Assembly: GCA_050485645.1 (NCBI GenBank)
Contig: JBJHBT010000002.1
Location: 62,001 to 126,000, forward strand
Source of the DNA: JBJHBP01 sp050485645
Lineage (GTDB): Bacteria > Pseudomonadota > Gammaproteobacteria > Steroidobacterales > Rariloculaceae
DNA length: 64,000 nt
Direction of reading: 5' to 3'
The notes under the pieces are model-generated. The model had not been told where the DNA came from. It ran no database searches and saw only the letters and a list, made by a program, of their open reading frames with translations. This document shows positions 48,383-55,633 of the stretch, one piece after another; position 1 is the stretch's first letter, and the number at the start of each line of letters is the position of its first letter. A program made the translations under genes and the position numbers.

Positions 48383-48389
48383 CGCTGGC

Positions 48390-49595
48390 ATGAACAGGTC
48401 CACGGCACTGATCGCGGCCGCTTTCGTGACCACCGCGCTGGTCATCGCCGGAGCGGTGCGTTCGCAGCCACCCGGCATGGCCGAGCGTGCACGCACCGCC
48501 CTTGCCGAGCCGATGACGGGTCTGACGACCGATGGAACACCACTCGACGGGCTGTTCTCCATTGCCGAGACCGGCATCAGCACCGAACCGGTCAGGATGG
48601 CCGCGCAGCAGCTGCTGGATGCGTTGTCCGCCGAACAGCGTGAGGCGATGACCTTTCCCGTCACGCATTCCGAATGGCGCAACTGGGCCAATGTTCACCG
48701 CTTTCCGCGCGAGGGTGTAAGCCTGGACGAGATGACGGCAGCGCAGCGCGAAGCGGTCTACACGCTGCTGCGGGAGTCGTTGAGCGCACGAGGTTACCGT
48801 ACGACACGCGACATCATGCGCCTCAACCATCATCTGGCCGAACTGGTGGACAACTTCGAGTCTTATGGTGAGCACCTGTATTGGGTGACGATGATGGGAC
48901 TGCCGTCAGCCGAGCAACCGTGGGGCTGGCAGCTGGACGGGCATCACCTGATCATCAACTATTTTCTGCTCGGCGATCAGATCGTCATGACACCTACGTT
49001 CATGGGCTCCGAACCCACGTTCGCCGAGTCCGGTCAGTATGCCGGCACGTCGGTGCTCGCCGAAGAACAGGATCTGGGTTTCGCGTTCATGCAGACGCTG
49101 TCGGCGGGGCAGCAGCGTGATGCGATCATCGACCCGATCAAGCGTCGTGGCGACAACCTGGCCGAGATGTTCAGCGACAATGTGGTGGTTCCTTATCAGG
49201 GCATTGCCGCCACCAGTCTGAACGCCGAACAGCGCGCGCGTCTGATGGACCTGGTCGCGCTGTGGGTGAGTCACATGCCGGATGGACACGCAGAGCTGAA
49301 GCTGGAAGAAGTGCGCGCCCATCTGGACAACACATGGTTCGCATGGAAGGGCGCTGTCGGTGCGGATGCGGTGTTCTATTACCGCATTCACAGCCCGGTG
49401 ATCTACATCGAGTTCGATCACCAGGGTCCGGTGGCACTGCCAGGGGCACGCGATACGGCGCAGCGGCGCCACGTGCACAGCGTCGTGCGTACGCCCAATG
49501 GCAACGACTACGGTGCCGATCTGCTACGTCAGCACTACGAATCGCATCGTGACGATCCCGGTCACGGTCATGCGTTCAACCTGCTCGGCTTCTGA
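48390..49595 (+). CDS. DUF3500 exported protein
   Basis: 401 residues from the ATG at 48390, which begins a proper signal peptide (MNRSTALIAAAFVTTALVIAGAV); the frame is open to 48354. Family features are FSIAETGISTEPVRMAAQQLL, WRNWANVHRFPREGVSLDEM, WGWQLDGHHLIINYFLLGD, TPTFMGSEPTFAESGQYAG, DLGFAFMQTL, YYRIHSPVIYIEFDHQGPV and a final HVHSVVRTPNGNDYG. Histidines in GHHLIIN and IEFDHQ may bind a metal. Function unknown; members are common in Bacteroidetes and Proteobacteria that degrade polymers. The end overlaps the methyltransferase-like gene by 20 bases. Confidence 0.88.
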   Translation: MNRSTALIAAAFVTTALVIAGAVRSQPPGMAERARTALAEPMTGLTTDGTPLDGLFSIAETGISTEPVRMAAQQLLDALSAEQREAMTFPVTHSEWRNWANVHRFPREGVSLDEMTAAQREAVYTLLRESLSARGYRTTRDIMRLNHHLAELVDNFESYGEHLYWVTMMGLPSAEQPWGWQLDGHHLIINYFLLGDQIVMTPTFMGSEPTFAESGQYAGTSVLAEEQDLGFAFMQTLSAGQQRDAIIDPIKRRGDNLAEMFSDNVVVPYQGIAATSLNAEQRARLMDLVALWVSHMPDGHAELKLEEVRAHLDNTWFAWKGAVGADAVFYYRIHSPVIYIEFDHQGPVALPGARDTAQRRHVHSVVRTPNGNDYGADLLRQHYESHRDDPGHGHAFNLLGF

Positions 49596-50208
49596 TTGCC
49601 GAGCGGAACAGGAATTCCTGCATACCATTGCGTAGCAGCATCGCGCGCTCCACGGTAAACAGCGGCATCGCCAGAGCAAGGTCTTCCGGTGAATAGCGTG
49701 GTGCATCGCGTTGTTCGAGACTCGCACCGACATTCAGCAGGCGTGCGTCCTCGGTAGGCAGATAGTGACCCGGCCTCACCGGCATGCGCTGCGCCGAATA
49801 CACGATCAGGCCATGCAGCAGCGTCTGTGGACGACTGCGCTGCGCGACACCATCCATCAGTGCCTTGAGCGCCGGGCGCGAGAGATAGTTCAGCAGATCC
49901 CAGCAGAGCACGATGTCCACGGGCTCCTCGCGCCTTGGCGGCAACAGCGCCTCGGCCATCGTGGCGGGATCCTCCGCCGCATTCAGCAGATCGATGTCGT
50001 GCCCGATGTCGGCGATCTCCAGCCGACATCGGAACTGGCTGAACAGGCTGACCGTGCCACTCTGGGCCGCTCCGAGGTCGAGGATCACCCAGCGCCCCCC
50101 GCCGTGCAGGCGCTCGATCACGGAACGGAACAGCGGCGCATTCAGCGCCGCTGTGTTGGCCGTTTCCCCGGTTTCCACGGACCGTCTGACCGAATCTGCG
50201 ACACTCAC
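49576..50208 (-). CDS. SAM-dependent methyltransferase-like protein
   Basis: 210 residues starting with a GTG. It has a Rossmann-type beginning (RWVILDLGAAQSGTVSLFSQ, a variant of motif I lacking GxGxG), then an acidic strand end (RLEIADIGHDIDL) and motif IV-like VDIVLCWDLLNYLSRPALKAL. A poorly conserved C-terminal part has RPGHYLPTEDARLLNV. The glycine-poor motif I makes the activity uncertain; substrate unknown. It converges on the DUF3500 gene with a 20-base overlap. Confidence 0.68.
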   Translation of the reverse strand: MSVADSVRRSVETGETANTAALNAPLFRSVIERLHGGGRWVILDLGAAQSGTVSLFSQFRCRLEIADIGHDIDLLNAAEDPATMAEALLPPRREEPVDIVLCWDLLNYLSRPALKALMDGVAQRSRPQTLLHGLIVYSAQRMPVRPGHYLPTEDARLLNVGASLEQRDAPRYSPEDLALAMPLFTVERAMLLRNGMQEFLFRSAIRSRAG

Positions 50209-50258
50209 CTGAAAGCAGCGTCAGCCGGCACCGGGTACAACTTTCCGAACAAGGCCGG

Positions 50259-50879
50259 TCAGCCGGCGGCGCCGGTTTTCGCAGCGGCGTCGGGCGTCGC
50301 CGAGTCAGACTTGAATGAGGTGCCTGCCGACCCCGAGGGACGCGCCGCCGTCGCACCACCCTTGGGCTGTCCGCCAGTGGGCTGTCCGCCGGCCGTCCCC
50401 TGTGATGCACCCAGTGTCGACTTGACGACTTCGGTATCCATTTCGATGGATCCCTTGAAGCGTGCGCCCTCTTCCAGGCTGACGCGTGGCGCGGTGATGT
50501 TGCCGCGAACCTCGGCGGTCTTGAGTATTGCCACCCGTTCCGAGCCGAACAGGTCACCTTCCATCAGGCCTTCGACAAAGACCGAGTGCGCGTACACATC
50601 GGCACGCACCTTGCCCTTGGCGCCGATGGTCAGGCTGTTGCTCTTCAACTGGACCGTGCCGTTGACCTCGCCCTCGATCAGCAGGTCCTCCTCACCACGC
50701 AGATCGCCATCGATGTGGATGGACGGCCCGATGACCGCGGCATCCCGCACCGATCCGGATGACGACACCGTACGGGGTGGTGATGAGGCCGCTGACGGGC
50801 GTCCCTCTTCACGTTCGCGATCTCCCGACTCGCCCTCAGGACCGCGACCCGGAGTACCCTTCTTGCCCAGTTCAAACAT
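50259..50879 (-). CDS. bactofilin (DUF583)
   Basis: 206 residues from the ATG at 50879 (MFELGKKGTPG), with GAGGAA seven bases upstream. The central right-handed beta helix (about 55-145) has repeated hydrophobic-glycine strands: VIGPSIHIDGDLRGEEDLLIEG, VNGTVQLKSNSLTIGAKGKV, VYAHSVFVEGLMEGDLFGSE and VRGNITAPRVSLEEGARFKG. N- and C-terminal tails are disordered and rich in glycine, serine and proline. Bactofilins polymerise without nucleotide at the membrane and localise envelope or morphogenesis proteins. The usual partner, an M23 (LmdC-type) peptidase gene, is not adjacent. Confidence 0.92.
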   Translation of the reverse strand: MFELGKKGTPGRGPEGESGDREREEGRPSAASSPPRTVSSSGSVRDAAVIGPSIHIDGDLRGEEDLLIEGEVNGTVQLKSNSLTIGAKGKVRADVYAHSVFVEGLMEGDLFGSERVAILKTAEVRGNITAPRVSLEEGARFKGSIEMDTEVVKSTLGASQGTAGGQPTGGQPKGGATAARPSGSAGTSFKSDSATPDAAAKTGAAG

Positions 50880-51195
50880 TGTGAATTCCTCTACAGGTTG
50901 AAACAGCTGCCCCCGCAAGCGACCTCAACCGGCTGGCAGCAAGGGTTACACCATTGCCGCACGGATGCAATACGCTCACAGAAAGTTCAGCTACCTTAAA
51001 GCATATTGGCCCATCGCACTGATATGTGTGCAATTTGCGACAGTCCCGCGGCTAGCGGCTGGAGGCTGACAGGCCGGCTGGCCGACGACACGCCCGGCGC
51101 CGCGCGGGCAGCGCCCGCGCGATAGCCGGAAGCCATGCAACGGGCCGCCGGGAACGGCATACTTGCCCGCTTCCGAGTACTGGGAGAACCGTCGA
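50880..51195. other. divergent intergenic region with a GC hairpin
   Basis: No gene is seen in these 316 bases. The part 50960-51040 is less GC-rich and probably holds the promoter for bactofilin. CGCGCGGGC at 51101-51109 and GCCCGCGCG at 51113-51121 form a perfect nine-base stem with loop AGC. No T-run follows, so it may be a regulatory or repetitive hairpin rather than a terminator. Confidence 0.5.
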
Positions 51196-52026
51196 ATGGG
51201 CATATCGCTTCCGGATCGCTCACGGTTGGCCGCCTGGGTGGAATCAGCGCGCGTGCAGCGCGTGATCATCGTCCTGATCGTGATCAACGCGATCACGCTG
51301 GGTCTGGAGACCTCGCCGGAGGTAATGCAGCGCGTCGGTGCCGCATTGATGCGCATCGATCAGCTCATACTCAGCGTGTTCGTCATCGAGGTGCTGACCA
51401 AGCTGGTTGCCCACGGCCGTCGTTTCTTCCGCGACCCCTGGAACGTATTCGACTTCATCGTCGTCGGTATCGCGCTGGTTCCCGCTGCCGGTCCGTTCGC
51501 CGTGCTGCGCACGCTGAGGGTGCTGCGTGTGCTGCGACTGATCTCCACCATGCCCAAACTGCGGTTCATCGTCGAAGCGCTGCTGCATGCCGTGCCCGGC
51601 ATTGGCGCAATCGCCGGCCTGCTCGCCATCATCTTCTACGTGTTCGCGGTGATGGCCACCAGTCTGTTCAGCAGCCAGTTCCCTGACTGGTTCGGGTCGG
51701 TACCCGGCTCCCTGTATACGCTGTTCCAGATCATGACACTGGAAAGCTGGTCGATGGGCATCGTCAGACCGGTCATGGAACAGTACCCGATGGCGTGGGT
51801 GTTCTTCGTACCTTTCATCCTGATCGCCACATTCACGATGCTGAATCTGTTCATCGCCATCATCGTGAACACGATGCAGACCATGCATGCCGCCGACCAC
51901 CAGCAGGACCGTGACCACATCGAGGCCACGGTCCATCAGGAGAGTGTGCAGCTGGAACACGAGATTCGCGAGCTGCGTTCGGAACTGCGGGAAATCCGGA
52001 CTGCGCTGCTGCGTCAGGGGCGGTAA
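51196..52026 (+). CDS. bacterial voltage-gated sodium channel (NaChBac/NavAb type)
   Basis: 276-residue inner-membrane channel, one six-helix subunit of a homotetramer. S4 carries the spaced arginines of a voltage sensor (LRTLRVLRVLRLISTMPKLR). The pore filter is TLESWSM, identical as I recall to NavAb and of the sodium-selective TLESW class. S6 is FILIATFTMLNLFIAIIVNTM, and a C-terminal coiled coil (VQLEHEIRELRSELREIRTALL) fits the tetramerisation helix. I chose the ATG at 51196, with GGGAGA upstream; the frame is open to 51163. Such channels in marine and alkaliphilic bacteria serve sodium homeostasis and motility. The end overlaps the DUF4440-like gene by 13 bases. Confidence 0.93.
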   Translation: MGISLPDRSRLAAWVESARVQRVIIVLIVINAITLGLETSPEVMQRVGAALMRIDQLILSVFVIEVLTKLVAHGRRFFRDPWNVFDFIVVGIALVPAAGPFAVLRTLRVLRVLRLISTMPKLRFIVEALLHAVPGIGAIAGLLAIIFYVFAVMATSLFSSQFPDWFGSVPGSLYTLFQIMTLESWSMGIVRPVMEQYPMAWVFFVPFILIATFTMLNLFIAIIVNTMQTMHAADHQQDRDHIEATVHQESVQLEHEIRELRSELREIRTALLRQGR

Positions 52027-52502
52027 GGATCGAACGCCGTGCTCCACAGATCCCGGTCGATCAACCAGGGCCCGCCGGCATCGCGGGTCCAGATGTGGGC
52101 GAAGCGGCCAAAGGTAACCTGCTCACCGCTCTCCCGGTCGATCACCTGGTAGTTGCCGTGCACCAGCATCATGTCGCTGCCCTCCACGGCGTGAGTGATG
52201 GTCAGCACCGTGAGCGGGCTGCCGGCCTGGAAATCTTCCGCCCAGAACGCCTCGATGTCCTCACGCCCGGAATACGTAGGCGCACCGTGCATCATCAACT
52301 TCGCGTCTGGCGCATACAACGCACCGAGCGCGGCCCGGTCATGCCGGTTGTATGCTTCCACCCAGCGTGTTGCCAGTTGCTGAACCTCGTCGTGCCGGGA
52401 ATCCTGACCGAACGCCGAGAGCGATACGGTCGTCAGCACGGTTATCGCCGCCGCCGCGATTGCCCATTGGATCTTTCTCATGGCTGAACTCCTGTTCTTC
52501 AT
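52014..52502 (-). CDS. exported SnoaL/DUF4440-like protein
   Basis: 162 residues, or 155 from the ATG at 52481, with a signal peptide (IQWAIAAAAITVLTTVSLSAFG). One NTF2-like cone domain: QQLATRWVEAYNRHDRAALGALYAPDAKLMMHG, YSGREDIEAFWAEDF and VTFGRFAHIWTRDAGGPWLIDRDLW. The fold is used both for catalysis and for small-ligand binding; no catalytic set is certain. It converges on the sodium-channel gene with a 13-base overlap and lies downstream of the TRAP operon. Confidence 0.82.
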   Translation of the reverse strand: MKNRSSAMRKIQWAIAAAAITVLTTVSLSAFGQDSRHDEVQQLATRWVEAYNRHDRAALGALYAPDAKLMMHGAPTYSGREDIEAFWAEDFQAGSPLTVLTITHAVEGSDMMLVHGNYQVIDRESGEQVTFGRFAHIWTRDAGGPWLIDRDLWSTAFDPYRP

Positions 52503-52598
52503 GTCGACCCGGACAGTGGTTCGGATCAGCGTTCAGGATAGGAGTCAGGTCAGCGGGCCACCACTACGACATGTACGTATGCGGGCCTGCTGGCAGCG

Positions 52599-53906
52599 TC
52601 ACAGCAGCCCCATGCGTCCCGGCAGCCACAGCGTCAGCACCGGCACCAGCGTCAGCAGCAGCACGCGCAGCAGATCGGCAATGAAAAATGGCATGACACC
52701 GCGGAAGATCGTGGTCAGTGCCAGCTGCGGCGCCATGCCGTGGATGACGAACACATTCATGCCGATCGGCGGCGTGATCATGCCGATGGCCGACACCATC
52801 ACCAGCATCACGCCCCACCAGATCGGGTCGTAGCCGAGGAACGTGACGATCGGCAGAACGAACGGCAGCGTAATCACCATCGCCGCCACCGACTCGAAAA
52901 TCGACCCCAGGATCAGGTACATCAGATACAGCACCAGGATGACGACCAGCGGCGGCACATTGAGCGTACCGATTCCCTCCACCAGCACCTGCGGTAACCC
53001 GGACAGCGCGATGAAATAGCTGAAAGTGAAAGCGCCGATGATCACGATATAGATCATGCCGGTATTCAGGGCCGTGTCGCGCGCAACCTCCTTGAGAACC
53101 TCCGGTTTCAGCCTGCCGCGCGCGACGGTCAGGACGAAGGCGCAGAATGCACCCAGCGCCGCGGCTTCCGTCACGGTCACAAGCCCGCCGTAGATACCCA
53201 CTGTCACGACCAGACCCAAGGCCACCACCGCCCAGGCCTGTCGCAGCGCACGCATCCGTTGCGGCCACGACGAACGCGGCTGGGCCGGCGCCGCGTCCGG
53301 TTGCATGCGCGCATAGATGCCGGCAGCGGCAATCTGGAACAGCATGGCGATGATCCCCGGAATCAGCGCGGCGAAGAAAATCGCCAGCACGAACTGCTCG
53401 GTGAGAATCGCGTAGATGACGAGTATCAGCGACGGCGGGATAACGATGCCCAAAGTACCGCCCGCCGCTATGGAACCGGCGGCGAACGCCGGTCGGTAGC
53501 CGCGTTCGAGCATCTGCGGCAGCGCAACGCGGGTCATGGTCGCCACGGTGGCGATCGACGAACCGCAGACCGCACCGAAAGCACCGCTGCCTCCGACCGT
53601 TGCAACCGCCAGCCCGCCTCGACGATGGCCGAAAAACGCGTTGGCCACGTTGTACAGATCTGACGACAGCCCCGATACCGACGCGAGACTGCCCATCAGC
53701 AGAAACAGCGGAATGATCGCCAGATCCAGGCTCTCGAACGCAGTGACCGCCTCGATGCCGGGTATCGCCACCGCCGGTGCGAAACCCGCGAGCATCGCAA
53801 AACCGGCCACGCCGGCTAGCGTCATGGCAACGCCGATCGGCACATGAAGCAGGATCAGTACGAACAGCAGAACAGTGCCGAGAACGGCAATCAGAATCGG
53901 ATCCAT
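52599..53906 (-). CDS. dctM: TRAP transporter large permease subunit
   Basis: 435 residues from the ATG at 53906, which shares its A with the TAA of the small subunit gene (TAATG); the frame is open far upstream without homology. It has about twelve helices with DctM/SiaM features: IPIGVAMTLAG-like HVPIGVAMTLAG, FLLMGSLASVSGLSSDLYN, GAFGAVCGSSIATVATMTRVALPQM, AAGGTLGIVIPPSLILVIYAI, and the C-terminal MVSAIGMITPPIGMNVFVIHG. It forms the sodium-coupled elevator of the transporter with the small subunit. Substrate not predictable; the symbol marks the family, not C4-dicarboxylate specificity. Confidence 0.92.
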   Translation of the reverse strand: MDPILIAVLGTVLLFVLILLHVPIGVAMTLAGVAGFAMLAGFAPAVAIPGIEAVTAFESLDLAIIPLFLLMGSLASVSGLSSDLYNVANAFFGHRRGGLAVATVGGSGAFGAVCGSSIATVATMTRVALPQMLERGYRPAFAAGSIAAGGTLGIVIPPSLILVIYAILTEQFVLAIFFAALIPGIIAMLFQIAAAGIYARMQPDAAPAQPRSSWPQRMRALRQAWAVVALGLVVTVGIYGGLVTVTEAAALGAFCAFVLTVARGRLKPEVLKEVARDTALNTGMIYIVIIGAFTFSYFIALSGLPQVLVEGIGTLNVPPLVVILVLYLMYLILGSIFESVAAMVITLPFVLPIVTFLGYDPIWWGVMLVMVSAIGMITPPIGMNVFVIHGMAPQLALTTIFRGVMPFFIADLLRVLLLTLVPVLTLWLPGRMGLL

Positions 53907-54430
53907 TACCGGGCTCCCCCCGCCTGCCCGCCGGCCAGTGCCAGCTTCACCGATGACCACAGCACCATGCCCTGTAGCAGCGCGCTGGCCGCGAGCAGCA
54001 GTGACACGATGAAGGCGCCGGGCTGCTTGGGCAGCTCGAGAATCACCGTGTAGGTGGGACCAAGGTCGACTGCATAGAGAAAGTACTGCCAGGCGAGCAG
54101 TATGATGAACAGGAAGGCCAGCAGATGACCGAAAGCATCCAGCCACGCCGACACCCGGGTGCCCGCCGCATGGCCCAGCAGATTCACCGTGATGTTGCCG
54201 CGCTCGATGAACAGCGCCGGCATGAAGGTGCTCACCGTGACGGCGATGAGCACGATGTTGATGTCTTCCATGCCCGGGATCGGCGTATTGAACAGCCAGC
54301 GCGACAGTGCATCCGCCACGATCGACGCGGACTGCGCCAGCAGCACGACGACGCCAGCCACCGCCAGCATACGGGCGGCACGTCGCAGCCCGGCCTCGAA
54401 CGGTGTCGAATCAACGATTGCCATTCGCAC
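53906..54430 (-). CDS. dctQ: TRAP transporter small permease subunit
   Basis: 174-residue protein with four helices. Family features are an N-terminal helix with AGVVVLLAQSASIVADALSRWLFNTPIPGMEDINIVLIAVTVSTF, ERGNITVNLLG near 77 and a last helix SLLLAASALLQGMVLW. It begins inside the solute-binding gene (20-base overlap) and ends in the TAATG overlap with the large subunit, so the three are strictly coupled. Start either ATG at 54430 or 54424. Confidence 0.9.
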   Translation of the reverse strand: MRMAIVDSTPFEAGLRRAARMLAVAGVVVLLAQSASIVADALSRWLFNTPIPGMEDINIVLIAVTVSTFMPALFIERGNITVNLLGHAAGTRVSAWLDAFGHLLAFLFIILLAWQYFLYAVDLGPTYTVILELPKQPGAFIVSLLLAASALLQGMVLWSSVKLALAGGQAGGAR

Positions 54431-55457
54431 GTTGCCGATCCTCCGCTTCGATGTCAGCCACGACCTGTTCCATGTGCGCGATCAGCGCAACCCGCTCCGG
54501 ATCACCGGCAATCCAGCGCTCCCTCATGTGGCGGATGGCGTCGGCAATCAGCACGCTATCAGCCTCCGTGGGTACGTAGAACTGTCGGTGATCGTCGTTC
54601 CCGGCACGTTCACGCGCGGCATTGGCTCCGCGCATCATCGAATTGGTGTAGGCCAGCGACAGCGTCTCGCCGCTGGTCTCCACCAGCACCTGCTGTATGG
54701 CGGGCGGCAGGGACTCGAAGGCACGCAGGTTCATCGCGACGACACTGGGCGTAAACGTAAGCGGATAGTCCACATGAACAGACGTCACCCTATCCACGCC
54801 CAGCGTACCCATGGCGTGCCAGCTGAACAGCGCACCGTCGACAAGGCCGCGGCTGAGACTCTCGGCCAGCTCCGTTGCACCGATTCCCGCCACCGGCGTA
54901 CCGCCCATCGCCTGCACCATCTGTGCCTCGGAGGCGTCGACCACGCGAATCTTGCGACCGGCGAAGTCGGCCAGCGATTCGAGGCGGAATGTCAGATGTG
55001 CCTGGTACGGCGGTGACACCGACAGCGCCAGCGCCTTCATGTTTTCCAGGTCCGGCAGCATGCCCTGTTCGTACATGCGCCAGAATGCGCGCGTCAGAAG
55101 CAGCGGATCGTCGTGCACCATGGGCAGTTCCATCAGCTCGACGTTCGGGTACAGCCCCGGTGTATAGCCCGGAAGGAACCAGGTCAGGTCGATGACACCG
55201 GTGCGCAGCAGGCGCGACTGAAGGATGGCACTGCGGCCGAGAACGCCGCCGCTGAAGATCCGGATCGTGTAGCCCTGCGGTTCGATCTGCTCATTGACCC
55301 GCTCCACCCACGGCTTCAGGGCCTCCCGCACATGTCCGTGAGTCTCGGGTATGAACAACCCGAGTCGAAGAACGCGCTCCCTGCCATGCGCGATGTCCAT
55401 CGTCGCCGCAAACACCACCAGCAGGACAAGCAGCCCTGTACAGAACCGAAAGTTCAT
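54411..55457 (-). CDS. dctP: TRAP transporter solute-binding protein
   Basis: 348 residues with a signal peptide (FCTGLLVLLVVFAATMDIAHG) and GGGGAA upstream. DctP/TAXI-type periplasmic binding protein: LRLGLFIPETHGHVREALKPWVERVNEQ, GGVLGRSAILQSRLLRTGVIDLTWFLPGY, FAGRKIRVVDASEAQMVQAMGGTPV and SLSRGLVDGALFSWHAMGTL. The arginine in GRKIRV is the usual carboxylate-binding residue, so an organic acid ligand is likely. First gene of the dctPQM-type operon. TATGAT about 30 bases upstream (55493-55488) is a possible -10 box. Confidence 0.92.
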   Translation of the reverse strand: MNFRFCTGLLVLLVVFAATMDIAHGRERVLRLGLFIPETHGHVREALKPWVERVNEQIEPQGYTIRIFSGGVLGRSAILQSRLLRTGVIDLTWFLPGYTPGLYPNVELMELPMVHDDPLLLTRAFWRMYEQGMLPDLENMKALALSVSPPYQAHLTFRLESLADFAGRKIRVVDASEAQMVQAMGGTPVAGIGATELAESLSRGLVDGALFSWHAMGTLGVDRVTSVHVDYPLTFTPSVVAMNLRAFESLPPAIQQVLVETSGETLSLAYTNSMMRGANAARERAGNDDHRQFYVPTEADSVLIADAIRHMRERWIAGDPERVALIAHMEQVVADIEAEDRQRANGNR

Positions 55458-55633
55458 GTCATTCCCCGCCCCCAGGGCAACGCGCCGATCATAACATCAC
55501 GGGCGCACGCAGCGGCACGAACAGCGGGGTGAAATGGCGCCGATCGCACAGTGCCGCCGCCAGTCGCGCGGCCGGTGACATTCACACTGCGCAGCGGAAC
55601 CCTGCGATAACGATTGACGGGTCAGGTGATCAC

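Noticed and set aside
50991..51356. Minus-strand frame between bactofilin and the sodium channel
   Set aside because: It runs antisense into the channel gene and has no recognisable domain or ribosome binding site.
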